A stretch of 64,000 bases of DNA, from contig NZ_CP128494.1 of NCBI RefSeq assembly GCF_030369615.1, forward strand, positions 2,189,501 through 2,253,500, in the 5' to 3' direction. Every line of letters begins with the position of its first letter. The stretch's first letter is position 1. The position numbers and the translations under genes are program-made. The notes below the pieces were generated by a model. It saw only the letters and a program-made list of their open reading frames with translations, was not told the DNA's origin and searched no databases. Below are positions 28,979 through 38,301 of the stretch, in pieces. This DNA is from Geobacillus stearothermophilus ATCC 12980 (lineage in GTDB: Bacteria; Bacillota; Bacilli; Bacillales; Anoxybacillaceae).

Positions 28979-29776
28979 TTACGTTCTCCGTTTTTTTCCT
29001 AAAATAAAAATAGGTTCTAACTCTCCGTTTTCGTACAAAAAGGATAAGGCGGTAATCGGCACGCGGCCGCCGGCAAAAAAACTCATCGTCATTTGCGCTA
29101 GAACGTCGTAGCCGACCTCGTTGCGCAAATCGGCGATAATGAGCACATCTTGATGCGGGACGGCCAACGCCATCGTCCCTTCGATGCGCGCTTCCATTTC
29201 CGCCAAAAATGCCTCGTTCAACAACCGGCTCGCATCATAGCCGTCGTTCGTGTTGACAAAATAAAACACGTTGTCCGCCACGCGGTCTTCTTTCACCGGC
29301 GTCGGCAACGACCGGACGTTGAAACGGGCGATTTCCTTCACCCGCTCGGCGCTCCACCGCTCCGCTTTCAGCATTTGTTCATCGATCAAGCGGTACGTTT
29401 TGCCTAAATCAAGCGCATAATAAATGCGCGTTTCCGCCGTATGGCCATCGTGCACAAGCGGCACGCCTTCTTTCGTCTCCGTCGGAAACGATGTCGAGCG
29501 AATGACCGGGTAAATGTTCCGCTCGTTGCCGGAAAGCGCCGCCGCTTCTTCCATCGTTTTCAGCGTTTGTTCCACGTAATAGACGATTTCGCGCACCGCT
29601 TCGTCTTTTTGATCGTGCCACTTGGCGATCACACCGGGAAGCGAAATCGTCACGCCTTTTTTCGTGCGTTCATCCTCGATGCGCATCGCATCCTGCTTGG
29701 CGTCAAAGCGAAACGTCCAGTGAGGATGGCCGCCTAGACGCTTCTTAATCGTCTCGTACATTTGCCGGCTGTCCAT
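28979..29776 (-). CDS. ytpQ: DUF1444 protein YtpQ
   Basis: 265-residue DUF1444 protein of unknown function. The start [20 protein letters not shown] follows GGAGG. It appears soluble with no signal peptide. Conserved blocks include [10 protein letters not shown] near 95 and the C-terminal [24 protein letters not shown] in pieces. In B. subtilis its upstream neighbour is the thioredoxin-like ytpP, which is not found here; a DUF84 gene takes that place. Confidence 0.88.
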   Translation of the reverse strand: MDSRQMYETIKKRLGGHPHWTFRFDAKQDAMRIEDERTKKGVTISLPGVIAKWHDQKDEAVREIVYYVEQTLKTMEEAAALSGNERNIYPVIRSTSFPTETKEGVPLVHDGHTAETRIYYALDLGKTYRLIDEQMLKAERWSAERVKEIARFNVRSLPTPVKEDRVADNVFYFVNTNDGYDASRLLNEAFLAEMEARIEGTMALAVPHQDVLIIADLRNEVGYDVLAQMTMSFFAGGRVPITALSFLYENGELEPIFILGKKRRT

Positions 29777-29822
29777 TCGTTTGCCTCCTTAGCATAATAG
29801 CGTCGTCAGCCGCTCCCTTTTA

Positions 29823-30353
29823 TCATACCGTGAACGGTCCGTTTTGGCAAAAAAACTCATAGTGGCCGGCCAGCAGCTCGACGATGTGGGAAAACATCGC
29901 CGCACGCTTGATGCGCCCGTTCGTCAGCACGCCAACCGCCCCTTCATTTGCGCGAATGTTCCGCCGCCCCGTATATTCCTCCATCACCTCGCCGAGTTCT
30001 CTTCCTGCTTCAAGTCCGGCGCCGATCTCCGGCGGCAGGGCAAGGCGCGCACCCGCCGCGGTGAGAACAAGGCCGCTTCGGTCGGCCAACGCCCCCCAAT
30101 TGCACAGCCACCATTGCCCGTCGATCCGCATCACGCCGCCTTCCAACCCGATGCCGATCTCCGCTCCTGCCGCGTCCAGCGCCCGTTTGGCGCGGTTCAT
30201 CGCCCCAAGCCGCGTTTCTTCATCGGACAGCGGCTGGACGGAGACGCCGGAGGGCACGTCCAGCGGTACAAGGCGCCACGACGGCGCGGCGAACACCGCG
30301 CGGACGGCGGCAACTTTCGCTTCGTTTTTCGTTCCGACCGCAACAGTTTTCAT
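29823..30353 (-). CDS. DUF84 inosine/xanthosine triphosphatase-like protein
   Basis: Member of the DUF84/YjjX family, whose characterised members hydrolyse non-canonical ITP and XTP and so keep nucleotide pools clean. Residues 1-20 (MKTVAVGTKNEAKVAAVRAV) form the family's glycine-lysine nucleotide motif, and GIGLEGGV near 70 and NEGAVGVLTNGRI near 138 are further family blocks. Two adjacent ATGs exist; 30353 is better spaced from AGGAGG. 176 residues. It stands alone between ytpQ and ytoP. Confidence 0.82.
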   Translation of the reverse strand: MKTVAVGTKNEAKVAAVRAVFAAPSWRLVPLDVPSGVSVQPLSDEETRLGAMNRAKRALDAAGAEIGIGLEGGVMRIDGQWWLCNWGALADRSGLVLTAAGARLALPPEIGAGLEAGRELGEVMEEYTGRRNIRANEGAVGVLTNGRIKRAAMFSHIVELLAGHYEFFCQNGPFTV

Positions 30354-30373
30354 CATTGGCCCTCCTTCGCATG

Positions 30374-30398
30374 GAAAAGGAGAAGCTGCCGCTTCTCC
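30374..30398 (-). terminator. Intrinsic terminator-like hairpin upstream of the DUF84 gene
   Basis: Reverse-strand stem GGAGAAG / CTTCTCC followed by TTTTCC, located between ytoP and the DUF84 gene and so ending the ytoP transcript. Confidence 0.7.
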
Positions 30399-30437
30399 CC
30401 CTCCCTTTGTTCCGCTCTGCCGTTCGTTTCTCTTTGC

Positions 30438-31514
30438 CTAGCTGTTTTGGCGGATCGCCTCAACCGTCGCCCGGTCGCACCGTTTCACGAGCTCGACGAT
30501 GAGTGCTTTCGCCGCCGCATAATCGTCGACATGAATGATCGCCGCATGCGTATGAATGTAGCGGGCGCAAATGCCGATCACCGCCGATGGCACGCCGCGG
30601 TTGGCGACATGGACTCGCCCGGCGTCTGTCCCCCCGCCCGGGGAAATGAAAAATTGGTACGGCACATCAAGCGACTCGGCCGTATCGAGCACAAATTCGC
30701 GCATGCCGCGGTGCGTGATCATCGTCCGGTCGTACAGACGGACGAGCGCTCCTTTCCCGATATGGCCAAACGCCTGCTTGTCGCCGGTCATATCGTTCGC
30801 CGGGCTCGCCTCAAGGGCGAAGAAGATGTCCGGATTGATCATCGTGGCCGCCGTCTGCGCCCCGCGCAGCCCGACTTCTTCCTGCACAGTCGCGCCGGCG
30901 TACAGGACGTTCGGCAGCGCAGCGCCTTGGAGCTCTTTCAGCAGTTCAATCGCCAACCCGCAGCCAAACCGGTTGTCCCACGCCTTCGCCATCACCGTCT
31001 TCCCGTTCGCCAACGGCGTAAACGGGCTGACCGGCACGATCGGCTGGCCGGGGCGAATGCCGATTCGCTCCGCGTCGTCGCGGCTTTCCGCACCGATGTC
31101 AATGAGCATGTTTTTCAGGTCCATCGGCTTATTGCGCTGCTCTTCATCAAGCAGGTGCGGCGGAATCGAGCCGATGACGCCGATGACCGGCCCGTTGTCC
31201 GTAATAATTTGCACGCGCTGGGCGAGCAGCACTTGGTTCCACCAGCCGCCGAGCGTTTGAAAGCGGATCATGCCGTTGTCGGTGATCGCCGTCACCATAA
31301 ACCCGACCTCATCCATATGACCGGCGACCATCACCGTCGGGCCGGTTTCGTCGCCGCGCTTGACGCCGAAAACGCTGCCGAGCCGGTCTTGCACCACTTC
31401 GTCGGCATACTTCGCCAGCTCTTGGCGCATAAACTGGCGCACCGGATGTTCATAGCCCGGCGCCCCCGGCAGCTCGGTCAACGTCTGAAACAATTGGAGC
31501 GTTTCTTCATTCAT
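30438..31514 (-). CDS. ytoP: M42-family glutamyl aminopeptidase (YtoP)
   Basis: Cytosolic metal-dependent aminopeptidase of the M42 family, large self-compartmentalising complexes that trim peptides. The 358-residue protein shows the ligands and catalytic residues of the family: [10 protein letters not shown] near 67, [13 protein letters not shown] near 180, [14 protein letters not shown] near 213, and the final [12 protein letters not shown] near 290. ATG 31514 follows AAAGGAAG. It is divergent from ytzB. Confidence 0.94.
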   Translation of the reverse strand: MNEETLQLFQTLTELPGAPGYEHPVRQFMRQELAKYADEVVQDRLGSVFGVKRGDETGPTVMVAGHMDEVGFMVTAITDNGMIRFQTLGGWWNQVLLAQRVQIITDNGPVIGVIGSIPPHLLDEEQRNKPMDLKNMLIDIGAESRDDAERIGIRPGQPIVPVSPFTPLANGKTVMAKAWDNRFGCGLAIELLKELQGAALPNVLYAGATVQEEVGLRGAQTAATMINPDIFFALEASPANDMTGDKQAFGHIGKGALVRLYDRTMITHRGMREFVLDTAESLDVPYQFFISPGGGTDAGRVHVANRGVPSAVIGICARYIHTHAAIIHVDDYAAAKALIVELVKRCDRATVEAIRQNS

Positions 31515-31619
31515 CGCCTATCTTCCTTTCTGTTTTCAGTTCCTTTTCCCGTTCTGCTTACCTATTTCGCCAAAATCGGCTATACTAAACCGTATCAAGG
31601 CAAAAGGAGGACCGAACGC

Positions 31620-31916
31620 ATGGCTTGGAAAAAATGGATCGTTGGCGCCGCAGTGGGCGCCGCCGCCATCTGCGCCGTCCGCGCCGCCGCAAAGCCGACG
31701 CTTCTCGCGCCGGAACAAGCGCTCGCGATGGCGAAACGCGCGCTCGGCGGACCGCTCCCCATTCGCGGTTCATGGATTCAAGTTGCGCCGGAGCAGTATG
31801 AGAAAAACGGGTTGACGTACACTGTTTACCGCGGCGGCGTTTGCCGCGATGACGGGGACGCGGAATTTTTCGTCAACGCCTACACCGGCGCGGTCATCGA
31901 GGCCAAACCGTTATAG
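31620..31916 (+). CDS. ytzB: PepSY-domain protein YtzB
   Basis: 98-residue protein with an N-terminal membrane segment (residues 6-24, rich in Ala/Val) and a single PepSY domain, a module associated with inhibition or regulation of peptidases. It is next to an aminopeptidase gene, but that one is cytosolic, so the link is unproven. The start ATG at 31620 follows AAAAGGAGG; TATACT at 31581-31586 is a possible -10. The last six bases overlap the 3' end of the convergent ytnP. Confidence 0.85.
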   Translation: MAWKKWIVGAAVGAAAICAVRAAAKPTLLAPEQALAMAKRALGGPLPIRGSWIQVAPEQYEKNGLTYTVYRGGVCRDDGDAEFFVNAYTGAVIEAKPL

Positions 31917-32762
31917 CGACGGCCGGTTCCGCTTCACCGCTGCGGCGATCGCGCCGTCCGCCTGCCATTTCACCGCCCGGTAATAAGCGTCGTGGTAAAA
32001 CGTAAACCAGGCGTTTCGCTCCATGCCGTACGGGATCCATCGCTGTTTGGCAAAAATGGAATCCATCGGGTAGTCGTCGTACGCCATCACCCAAAGCACG
32101 TTTTGATGGGCGTGCGTCCCGAGCAAATCGCCAAGATGAATCGCCATCTCCCCGTCTGATTCGATCACCACGATCGCATGGCCGGCGCTGTGGCCGCCGG
32201 TATGTATAAGGCGGATTCCCGGAACGACTTCGGTCTCTTTCGCAAACGGAACGACTTGTTCGGCGATCGGTTCCCAGTTTTCTTTCCAATACGTATTTCT
32301 CGAACGAATGTTCGGGTTTCGCATCTCATCCCACTCAACATCCGACACGATGACCGCCGCCCGCGGAAACGCCGACACGAGCCGCCCGTCTTCCCACACT
32401 GTCAAGCCGCACGCATGGTCAAAATGAAGATGCGTCATGATGACAATGTCAATGTCGCAGCGCGCAAGCCCAAGCGCGGCAAGCGATTCATCGAGCGACG
32501 ATTCTTCGGTGACGCCGAAGTTGCGCTTTTGTTTGTCGGTCAGCTTGCCGTTGCCGATGCCGGACTCAATGAGCAGCCGCTTGCCGCCCGCTTCAACCAA
32601 AATCGGGTCGGTGCGCAGCTCAATCTGGTTGTTGTCGTTTGGCGGATACTTTTTCGACCAAAGCGGCTTCGGAACGACGCCAAACATCGCCCCGCCGTCC
32701 AGGTGAGTGACGCCTCCGTTCAGCCACGTCAAGGTGATTTGCCCGATTTTCAGCTGTTCCAT
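31911..32762 (-). CDS. ytnP: MBL-fold lactonase YtnP
   Basis: Metallo-beta-lactamase-fold hydrolase; the B. subtilis YtnP is reported as a lactonase that can degrade signalling lactones. The zinc site [10 protein letters not shown] near residue 116, HTGGHSAGH near 195 and the [11 protein letters not shown] ligand near 219 are intact. Start choice: of two ATGs, 32762 is spaced 6 bases from AAGGGGGAG; 283 residues. In B. subtilis malS lies between ytzB and ytnP; here the two genes are convergent neighbours with overlapping ends. Confidence 0.9.
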   Translation of the reverse strand: MEQLKIGQITLTWLNGGVTHLDGGAMFGVVPKPLWSKKYPPNDNNQIELRTDPILVEAGGKRLLIESGIGNGKLTDKQKRNFGVTEESSLDESLAALGLARCDIDIVIMTHLHFDHACGLTVWEDGRLVSAFPRAAVIVSDVEWDEMRNPNIRSRNTYWKENWEPIAEQVVPFAKETEVVPGIRLIHTGGHSAGHAIVVIESDGEMAIHLGDLLGTHAHQNVLWVMAYDDYPMDSIFAKQRWIPYGMERNAWFTFYHDAYYRAVKWQADGAIAAAVKRNRPSL

Positions 32763-32876
32763 GTCCATCTCCCCCTTCCTTAGTGTACCATTTTCTTCAT
32801 AATCGAGAAAGAAAAAAATCGCCCCGCCGTTCCGTTCTAAACCGATGGGGAAAACGGCGGTGTTCCGTGGGCGAAC

Positions 32877-32973
32877 CGGTGCGGTTCAACATTTTTCTGT
32901 TTGAGCCGACGATCATATCGATGACCAAAAACGGGATGAAAATCGGTGTGGTGCAACATGTTTCCGTTTGAGC
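32877..32973. repeat. Two imperfect 30-base direct repeats
   Basis: CGGTGCGGTTCAACATTTTT (first 20 bases) at 32877 recurs as CGGTGTGGTGCAACATGTTT at 32944; the full 30-base units match at 26 positions and are 67 bases apart. They lie in the 480-base gap between ytnP and trmB, which contains no convincing gene. Confidence 0.7.
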
Positions 32974-33059
32974 GGGGCTGACCCAAAAGGCTGTCTGTCT
33001 TCAGGATAGACACAAAATATAGCGCGGAAGAAGCGATCGGTGTATATATAAAAACGAAA

Positions 33060-33098
33060 GGGGGTGTCCCGATCCTTTTGGAACACCGCCTTTTTTTG
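33060..33098 (+). terminator. Terminator-like hairpin in the ytnP-trmB gap
   Basis: GGGGGTGTCCC / GGAACACCGCC with two mismatches, then seven T on the plus strand. No plus-strand gene precedes it within 1 kb except ytzB, so it may belong to a lost gene or to a decayed mobile element. Confidence 0.6.
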
Positions 33099-33202
33099 TA
33101 AGGCCGGAAACGCTCATCCGCTTTGAAGTTCGCAGACTGGGCCGGCATCGTGCCCTCTTGGTCGCGGCAGCGCAGCGTCCGCCCCTGTCGGCTTTTCGTA
33201 AA

Positions 33203-33232
33203 ACAAAAAAGAGCCCCGCCTGTTGGGGCTCT
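33203..33232 (-). terminator. Intrinsic terminator after trmB
   Basis: Reverse-strand stem AAGAGCCCC / GGGGCTCTT with a seven-base loop followed by TTTTGTTTT. Confidence 0.9.
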
Positions 33233-33243
33233 TCCGTTTGCGG

Positions 33244-33891
33244 CTACGCCCGCCGCGGGCGCACCGCCTCGCAGCGGTAAATGCGGTTGCCTTTAGCGGA
33301 AAACTTCTCCTCGTATTCGGTCATCACATTGCCTTCGACATCGCTCCGATGCAAATCGAGCTGAACCGCCGCGAGCACAAAGCCGTATTGCGACAAGCTG
33401 ACGAGCGAGTATTCAAAAAACGACTGGTTGTCCGTTTTCAAATGAATGTCGCCGTCTTCCGTTAAAATGCGTTCATAAAGCGCCAAAAAATCCCGATATG
33501 TAAGCCGCCGCTTCTCGTGCCGCTTTTTTGGCCACGGATCGGAAAAATTCAAATAAATGCGGGAGACTTCCCCGTCGGCAAAAAATGTGCCGAGGTCTTT
33601 CGCATTGGCATTGAGCAGCCGCACGTTCGGCAGCTCGCTCTCAATCAGCTTGTCAAGCGCTGATACGAGCACGCTCGGATACAGCTCGATGCCAATGAAA
33701 TTGAGATCGGGATGAAGCTTCGCCATTTCGGTGATAAATTTCCCTTTCCCCGTGCCGATTTCAATATGGATCGGCCGCTCGTTGCCGAACAGTTCGCGCC
33801 ATCGCCCACGCCTCGCTTCCGGGTCGGGAATGACGTAATGCGGATAAGCGGCGATTTTGTCTTTCGCCCACGGTTTGTTGCGCAAACGCAT
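33244..33891 (-). CDS. trmB: tRNA (guanine-N7-)-methyltransferase
   Basis: Methylates G46 of tRNA using SAM. 215 residues. SAM motif [12 protein letters not shown] near residue 45, [11 protein letters not shown] near 66, and the catalytic [19 protein letters not shown] near 113-131 are conserved. It lies alone on the reverse strand, as in B. subtilis (ytmQ), next to ytzH and ytmP. A strong terminator follows. Confidence 0.97.
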   Translation of the reverse strand: MRLRNKPWAKDKIAAYPHYVIPDPEARRGRWRELFGNERPIHIEIGTGKGKFITEMAKLHPDLNFIGIELYPSVLVSALDKLIESELPNVRLLNANAKDLGTFFADGEVSRIYLNFSDPWPKKRHEKRRLTYRDFLALYERILTEDGDIHLKTDNQSFFEYSLVSLSQYGFVLAAVQLDLHRSDVEGNVMTEYEEKFSAKGNRIYRCEAVRPRRA

Positions 33892-34030
33892 ACGGACACC
33901 TCTGCCTCGTTGAATTTGTCAGTTTGACGATATCATAGTCGCGCCCAAAGAAGCAAACGCTCGGGCATAAACGCTGCTGCGCCCGGGCATATTAACAACG
34001 TACAACTTTGCTTGAAGGATGGTGATCGAC

Positions 34031-34300
34031 ATGACGCTCGACCATAACGACCAATTGACCGTGCTCCGCGATATTTTATCCGAACATCAGCTTGATTGTT
34101 GCGGAACCGTCTCCGAATGTGAACAAATTGAGCGGCTTGTAAAGTCGCTGCTTGCCAATAGCGAAGTGAACGCCCATGTCAAGCAAATTCTTCCGAACAT
34201 TTACGCCTACGGCCAAGGCGGAAAATACAGCGCCGATTTAAGCGCCCACATTTCCGCTCATCAAAGCCAGCTCGCCGACTGGGTGAACGAGCTCTCCTGA
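34031..34300 (+). CDS. ytzH: YtzH-like small protein
   Basis: 89-residue soluble protein of the YtzH family, function unknown. The ATG at 34031 (MTLDHNDQLTVL) is preferred over the one at 34019 because it matches the family start and has AAGGATGGTGA upstream. The conserved core ILSEHQLDCCGTVSECEQI has a vicinal cysteine pair plus a third cysteine, suggestive of a redox or metal role but not proof of one. It is convergent with ytmP. Confidence 0.85.
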   Translation: MTLDHNDQLTVLRDILSEHQLDCCGTVSECEQIERLVKSLLANSEVNAHVKQILPNIYAYGQGGKYSADLSAHISAHQSQLADWVNELS

Positions 34301-34351
34301 ACAGGGGGCGGCGCCAAACCGCCACGCTTTGCGCTGCCGCTTCGGTGCACG

Positions 34352-35137
34352 TCAAAGCGGGTCGGACAACACACGGTGCAAAAACTGGAGCGACCGCTCC
34401 TTTTCTTTTTTCCAGTCCTTTCCCTTCGGCCAAAACAGCGAGTAAAGCGTATGGGCGATCGTATACCACTTCAGGCGGAGGCCAAGCTCCTCCGTCCACG
34501 CCAACCCATACTCGCGCAGCCACGCTTCCCATTCGGCGCGTGGAATGTATAGATGAAGCAGTGTGCCGATGTCAATGGCCGGATCCGCAATGACCGCCCC
34601 ATCCCAATCGATCAAGTACAACGTGCCGTCATCGGCAAGCAGCCAATTGTTATGATTGATGTCACAGTGGCAAACGACATATTGATCAGCCGGCAGGAGC
34701 GGGACGCGCAGCTCAAGCCAGCCGAGCGCTTCGGAAACGGCCGCCGAACCGAGCGGATGGCGCCTCTGCTGCTCAGCGAGCGCAGCGAACATCGCCTTAG
34801 GGTGCAGCGGCGTTTTGCCAAGCCGCTGAAGCATCGTCACGAGTTCTTTCGAGCCGTGAATTTTCTTCAGCAGCGCCGCCACCTGCCCGCTCTTCATTTC
34901 ATGCGGCTTCAGTTCCCGCCCGTTCAACCATTGCTGAGCCGTAAACACATCGCCGTTTTCCAGCCGTTTCGTCCATACGAGCTTCGGGACGATGCCCTCG
35001 GCAGACAGCACGGCAAGAAACGGGGAAGAATTCCGTTTCAAAAACAGCTTCTTCCCCTCATATTCCGCAAAATACGCATCCCCTGTTGCACCGCCAGCCG
35101 GAGTGATCGCCCACTCCTTACCTAGTAACTGTTCCAA
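34352..35137 (-). CDS. ytmP: APH-family phosphotransferase YtmP
   Basis: Protein-kinase-fold small-molecule phosphotransferase of the choline/aminoglycoside kinase type; the substrate is unknown. The start is TTG at 35137, seven bases from AGGTGA, giving MEQLLGKEWAIT, 261 residues. The catalytic loop is VVCHCDINHNNWLL near residue 155 and the metal-binding LIDWDGAVIADPAIDIG near 175. A well-formed TATAAT promoter sits directly upstream, right after the truncated amyX. Confidence 0.88.
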   Translation of the reverse strand: MEQLLGKEWAITPAGGATGDAYFAEYEGKKLFLKRNSSPFLAVLSAEGIVPKLVWTKRLENGDVFTAQQWLNGRELKPHEMKSGQVAALLKKIHGSKELVTMLQRLGKTPLHPKAMFAALAEQQRRHPLGSAAVSEALGWLELRVPLLPADQYVVCHCDINHNNWLLADDGTLYLIDWDGAVIADPAIDIGTLLHLYIPRAEWEAWLREYGLAWTEELGLRLKWYTIAHTLYSLFWPKGKDWKKEKERSLQFLHRVLSDPL

Positions 35138-35214
35138 AGCATGTTCACCTGCGACTTAAAGTACAAATAAAAAGGACGGCCATCCCGCATCCTGCTTCCG
35201 TCCATGTTACTTGT

Positions 35215-35244
35215 ATTATACTGAAATACAACCCCGGCATGCAA
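35215..35244 (-). promoter_or_regulatory. Probable sigma-A promoter of ytmP
   Basis: TTGCAT (35244-35239) and TATAAT (35220-35215) on the reverse strand with an 18-base spacer, 25 bases downstream of the broken end of amyX. Confidence 0.65.
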
Positions 35245-35269
35245 ACATTTTTCTTGCCAAACAAACCTC

Positions 35270-36676
35270 CTAGAAATAGGCAAGGCGCGGCAGCCGCTTG
35301 GCGTTCGCCATCGTCGCTTTTTGCTCCGGAGCGAGCGGCGTCGGCAAGTCCCAGCCTTCCCCATAGACGAGAATGGACGGGTCGATCGCATCGAGCGCGT
35401 CGCGCACCGACTTCATCGTTTCGATATCATGCACGCCCATCAAATCAAAACGAAACCCGTTTATGCCGTACTCTTTCGCCCAAAACACCACTGAATCGAC
35501 AATCCAGCGGCGCGCCATCCGCCGCTCGGAGGCGATATCGTTGCCGACGCCGGTGCCGTTGGCCGGCCGGCCGTAGGCGTCATAGCGGAAGTAATAGCCG
35601 GGAACAAGCTTCTCAAGCGGCGACTGCTCCCGGTCGTACACATGGTTGTACACCGCGTCCATCACGACGCGCAAGCCGTTCTCCTGCAGCGCGCGGATCG
35701 CCTGCTTCAGCTCGACAATGCGCGCGTATGGGTCATGCGGATCGGTGGCATAGCTTCCTTCCGGCGCATATAGATGAAGTGGATTGTATCCCCAGTTGTA
35801 GGCCGCTTGTGGATCGCGCTCATCGACCCCGGCGAAATCGGCAAACGGCATGAGCTGGACATGGGTGACGCCCAGCTCCTTCAAATAGGAAAGCCCGGTG
35901 ACGGTCCCGTTCGGCCCGCGCGTATGTTCCTCCGTCAATCCGAGGTATTTTCCTTTCCAGACGGCGCCGCTGTCGGGATGGCTCGTAAAATCACGGATGC
36001 TCAGCTCGTAAATGACGGCATCGGTCGGCGACGGGCATGGCGGAAGCGGCGGAGCAGGCTTGGCCAGCTTCGTTTTTTCCCAATCTACGATCACGCCATA
36101 CTCTCCGTTGACCGAGACAGCGGTCGCATACGGGTCAACCGCCTCGCGCCAGACGCGGTTGATGCAGGCGACATACATATAGCGCGCCCGCTCCCAGTCC
36201 CCGGAGACGGCCACCGACCAGACGCCGCGCTCCCCGCGCACAAGCGGCACATAGCGGACATCGCCATGGTCTGGATGGACGAGCTTGACGCTCACGGCAG
36301 TGGCCGTCGGCGCCCAAACGCGGAAGATCGTCTGCTCTTTCGCATACTCCACGCCAAGCTTTCCGTCGTAAAAAAACTGGTCATCAAACGCTGCTGTCCG
36401 CACCACCGCCCCGATTTGCACATCGGACTCCTCCCCGGAGCGGGTGCGAATCCAATGCGTCTCTCCAAATTGAAACGGCACCGAAAACCGGCACACATAT
36501 TTGACCGCATCGCCCAAGTCTTCCTTTTGTTGCACCACAAGCGGGATGTCTTCTCCGCTTGGCGCCGTCATCACAAACGGCTCCATGTTGTCGAGGCAGC
36601 GCGCTTTCGGCACGATCACTGTTATTTGATCGATCTCGTCCAAATAGGCGGCAAACGTTCGGCTGATGTGAAGCAT
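35270..36676 (-). pseudogene. amyX: Type I pullulanase, 3' end deleted
   Basis: Pullulanase cleaves alpha-1,6 branches of pullulan and glycogen. The intact 5' part encodes 468 residues: an N-terminal beta domain (1-95), a CBM48-like domain (105-190), and most of a GH13 barrel, with YNWGYNP, VVMDAVYNHVYD, the nucleophile region GFRFDLMGVHD and the acid/base region VYGEGWD. Family members have about 710-720 residues. The reading stops at LPRLAYF-TAG, and only about 130 bases separate it from ytmP, so the barrel's last strands, catalytic region IV (the NHD aspartate) and the C-terminal domain are lost. Activity is not expected. Confidence 0.88.
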
Positions 36677-36782
36677 CGCGGTTCACCCCCTTTTTTTGCC
36701 TCCCGTTAGTACTATCATACGCAAAAGAAAAAGGGCGGTGCCAAAAAAAACGGCCGGTCGCCCCATCGATGCACACATGATT

Positions 36783-37718
36783 CTATTGTTGCCACTCATC
36801 AACGCCGCTATTCCCGTCATAACGGCGGCTCGAAAAGCTGATGCAATGCCTGAGCAGTGCTTCAGCCGCCTTCAGCTGCCCGTGCCGAAGCGGCAGAGCC
36901 GAGCCGCGCAGGCGGGAAAACCATGATTCATAGTTTCGCTTATCGATATAGCGGACAAATGGAAAGAGATGGCCACTGTCAATGTAGCCATAGCGGTTGA
37001 CAACCGCCAGATGGATCGGCCACTCCACACCGTGCCGGCGGAAAATGTCCGAAACGATTCCTTCCGTCCGCCGCAGCGAGATAACCGGGTTGACCCGCTT
37101 CGCTGTGTCCGCTCCGGCGCGTTCCACCCAAAACCGGCCGGTGGAGGCGATGACGACGTTGTCCGGCTCCCCTTCGACAAACGCGAGGCACCAAGCGGCC
37201 GCCGGCGTCAACAAAATCGTCTCAAGCTCGACGGCCGCCTTGCCGGCTGCCGCGACTGGCCGGTAAAAACATAAATAGGTGTCCGGAAACCGCTGCAAAA
37301 AATATTTCAACCTTTCATCGCCGTACCATGCTTCATCCACAAAAGAGATGTGCGTCATCGTTGAACTCGCCCATCTCAGCTGGAGCTCAAACAAATCGTC
37401 AAGAAACTGCCACTTCAGCTCATCGAGGGTGGCCGCCCGGCTCAAAGACGGGGCGGGCGACCGTTCTTCGTCCATCTCCGGCTCCGGGCCGCGGCGCCAG
37501 CGGCCGATGAGCCGCTCCCACCATGACGGCTTGTCAAGCAAAAAGTCCCACGTTTCTCCCGGTTCCCGCCGCGCGCCATCGGCGTCCCGCTCCGCCTCCC
37601 AACGCGCTTTCGCCTGCTCCCATTGCCATTGTTTCAGCCGGATAAACTCCGGCACATAATGATACACATCCGTTTCATAGCGGGAAATATAATCCCGCAG
37701 CTTCAAAAGCTGCCCCAT
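36783..37718 (-). CDS. ytlQ: YtlQ-like hypothetical protein
   Basis: 311-residue protein of unknown function in the position of B. subtilis ytlQ. The ATG at 37718 (MGQLLKLRDYISRYETDVYH) lies four bases after the thpR stop, so it is coupled to thpR; a longer in-frame extension through thpR is not credible. No signal peptide or membrane segment is seen. Notable are a Trp/Arg-rich region at 28-80 and an Asp/Glu-rich, NERD-like alpha/beta region in the middle (FLQRFPDTYLCFYRPV), but I could not assign a family with confidence. Confidence 0.75.
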   Translation of the reverse strand: MGQLLKLRDYISRYETDVYHYVPEFIRLKQWQWEQAKARWEAERDADGARREPGETWDFLLDKPSWWERLIGRWRRGPEPEMDEERSPAPSLSRAATLDELKWQFLDDLFELQLRWASSTMTHISFVDEAWYGDERLKYFLQRFPDTYLCFYRPVAAAGKAAVELETILLTPAAAWCLAFVEGEPDNVVIASTGRFWVERAGADTAKRVNPVISLRRTEGIVSDIFRRHGVEWPIHLAVVNRYGYIDSGHLFPFVRYIDKRNYESWFSRLRGSALPLRHGQLKAAEALLRHCISFSSRRYDGNSGVDEWQQ

Positions 37719-37722
37719 GCCT

Positions 37723-38301
37723 TCACCCGCTCCGGCCGTCCGGCGCGCCAAGCAACGGGAACGCGGCGATCGTCTCGTATTTCGGCGTTTTCTCCATATT
37801 CGTCCGGTACAGCACGATTTCCGGCACCGAAAACACCGTCGAAGCGGCTGGAAGCGAACGGAGCGCCTCCGGCTGAAACGGCGCCTCGCCCTGCCATTTG
37901 CGGGCGATCGTAATATGCGGGGCAAACGGCCGCCGGTCGAGGGAAAAGCCGAGCGAAAGGCACGCTTCATACACATCGCGTCGCAGCTCGTTCAACGCAG
38001 CCTCCTCTTTCACCCCTTGCCAAAAAATGCGCGGCGCCGTCCGCTCCCCGAACGTCCCCAGTCCGGCAAGCGCAAGGGAAAACGGGGCGCTTTTGGCGGC
38101 GACGGCGGCCATCGCTTCGCACAGCGGCGCCATTTTCCCCGGCGGCACATCGCCTAAAAACGCGAGGGTGATATGATAATCCTCTTCATGCACCCATGTG
38201 CGAAACGGCAGCGATGACGACGCATCCCCCGAAAATCGGGCAATGGCTTGTTTCGCTTCAGACGTCAGCGGAACAGCGATAAAATAATGGCTTCGTTTCA
38301 C
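37723..38301 (-). CDS. thpR: RNA 2',3'-cyclic phosphodiesterase (2'-5' RNA ligase family)
   Basis: Two-histidine phosphoesterase acting on RNA 2',3'-cyclic phosphate ends. Both catalytic H-x-T/S-x motifs are present: HITL (EEDYHITLAFLG, near residue 43) and HITI (FAPHITIARKW, near 128). 192 residues; the start is GTG at 38301, which overlaps the stop of the preceding MFS gene as GTGA, so the two were translationally coupled. In B. subtilis this is ytlP. Confidence 0.92.
   Translation of the reverse strand: MKRSHYFIAVPLTSEAKQAIARFSGDASSSLPFRTWVHEEDYHITLAFLGDVPPGKMAPLCEAMAAVAAKSAPFSLALAGLGTFGERTAPRIFWQGVKEEAALNELRRDVYEACLSLGFSLDRRPFAPHITIARKWQGEAPFQPEALRSLPAASTVFSVPEIVLYRTNMEKTPKYETIAAFPLLGAPDGRSG

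Noticed and set aside
29844..31916. A 690-codon plus-strand open frame through the DUF84 and ytoP genes
   Set aside because: It is antisense to two well-supported genes, has Arg/His/Pro-rich composition typical of shadow frames in GC-rich DNA, and only its last 98 codons (ytzB) match a real protein.
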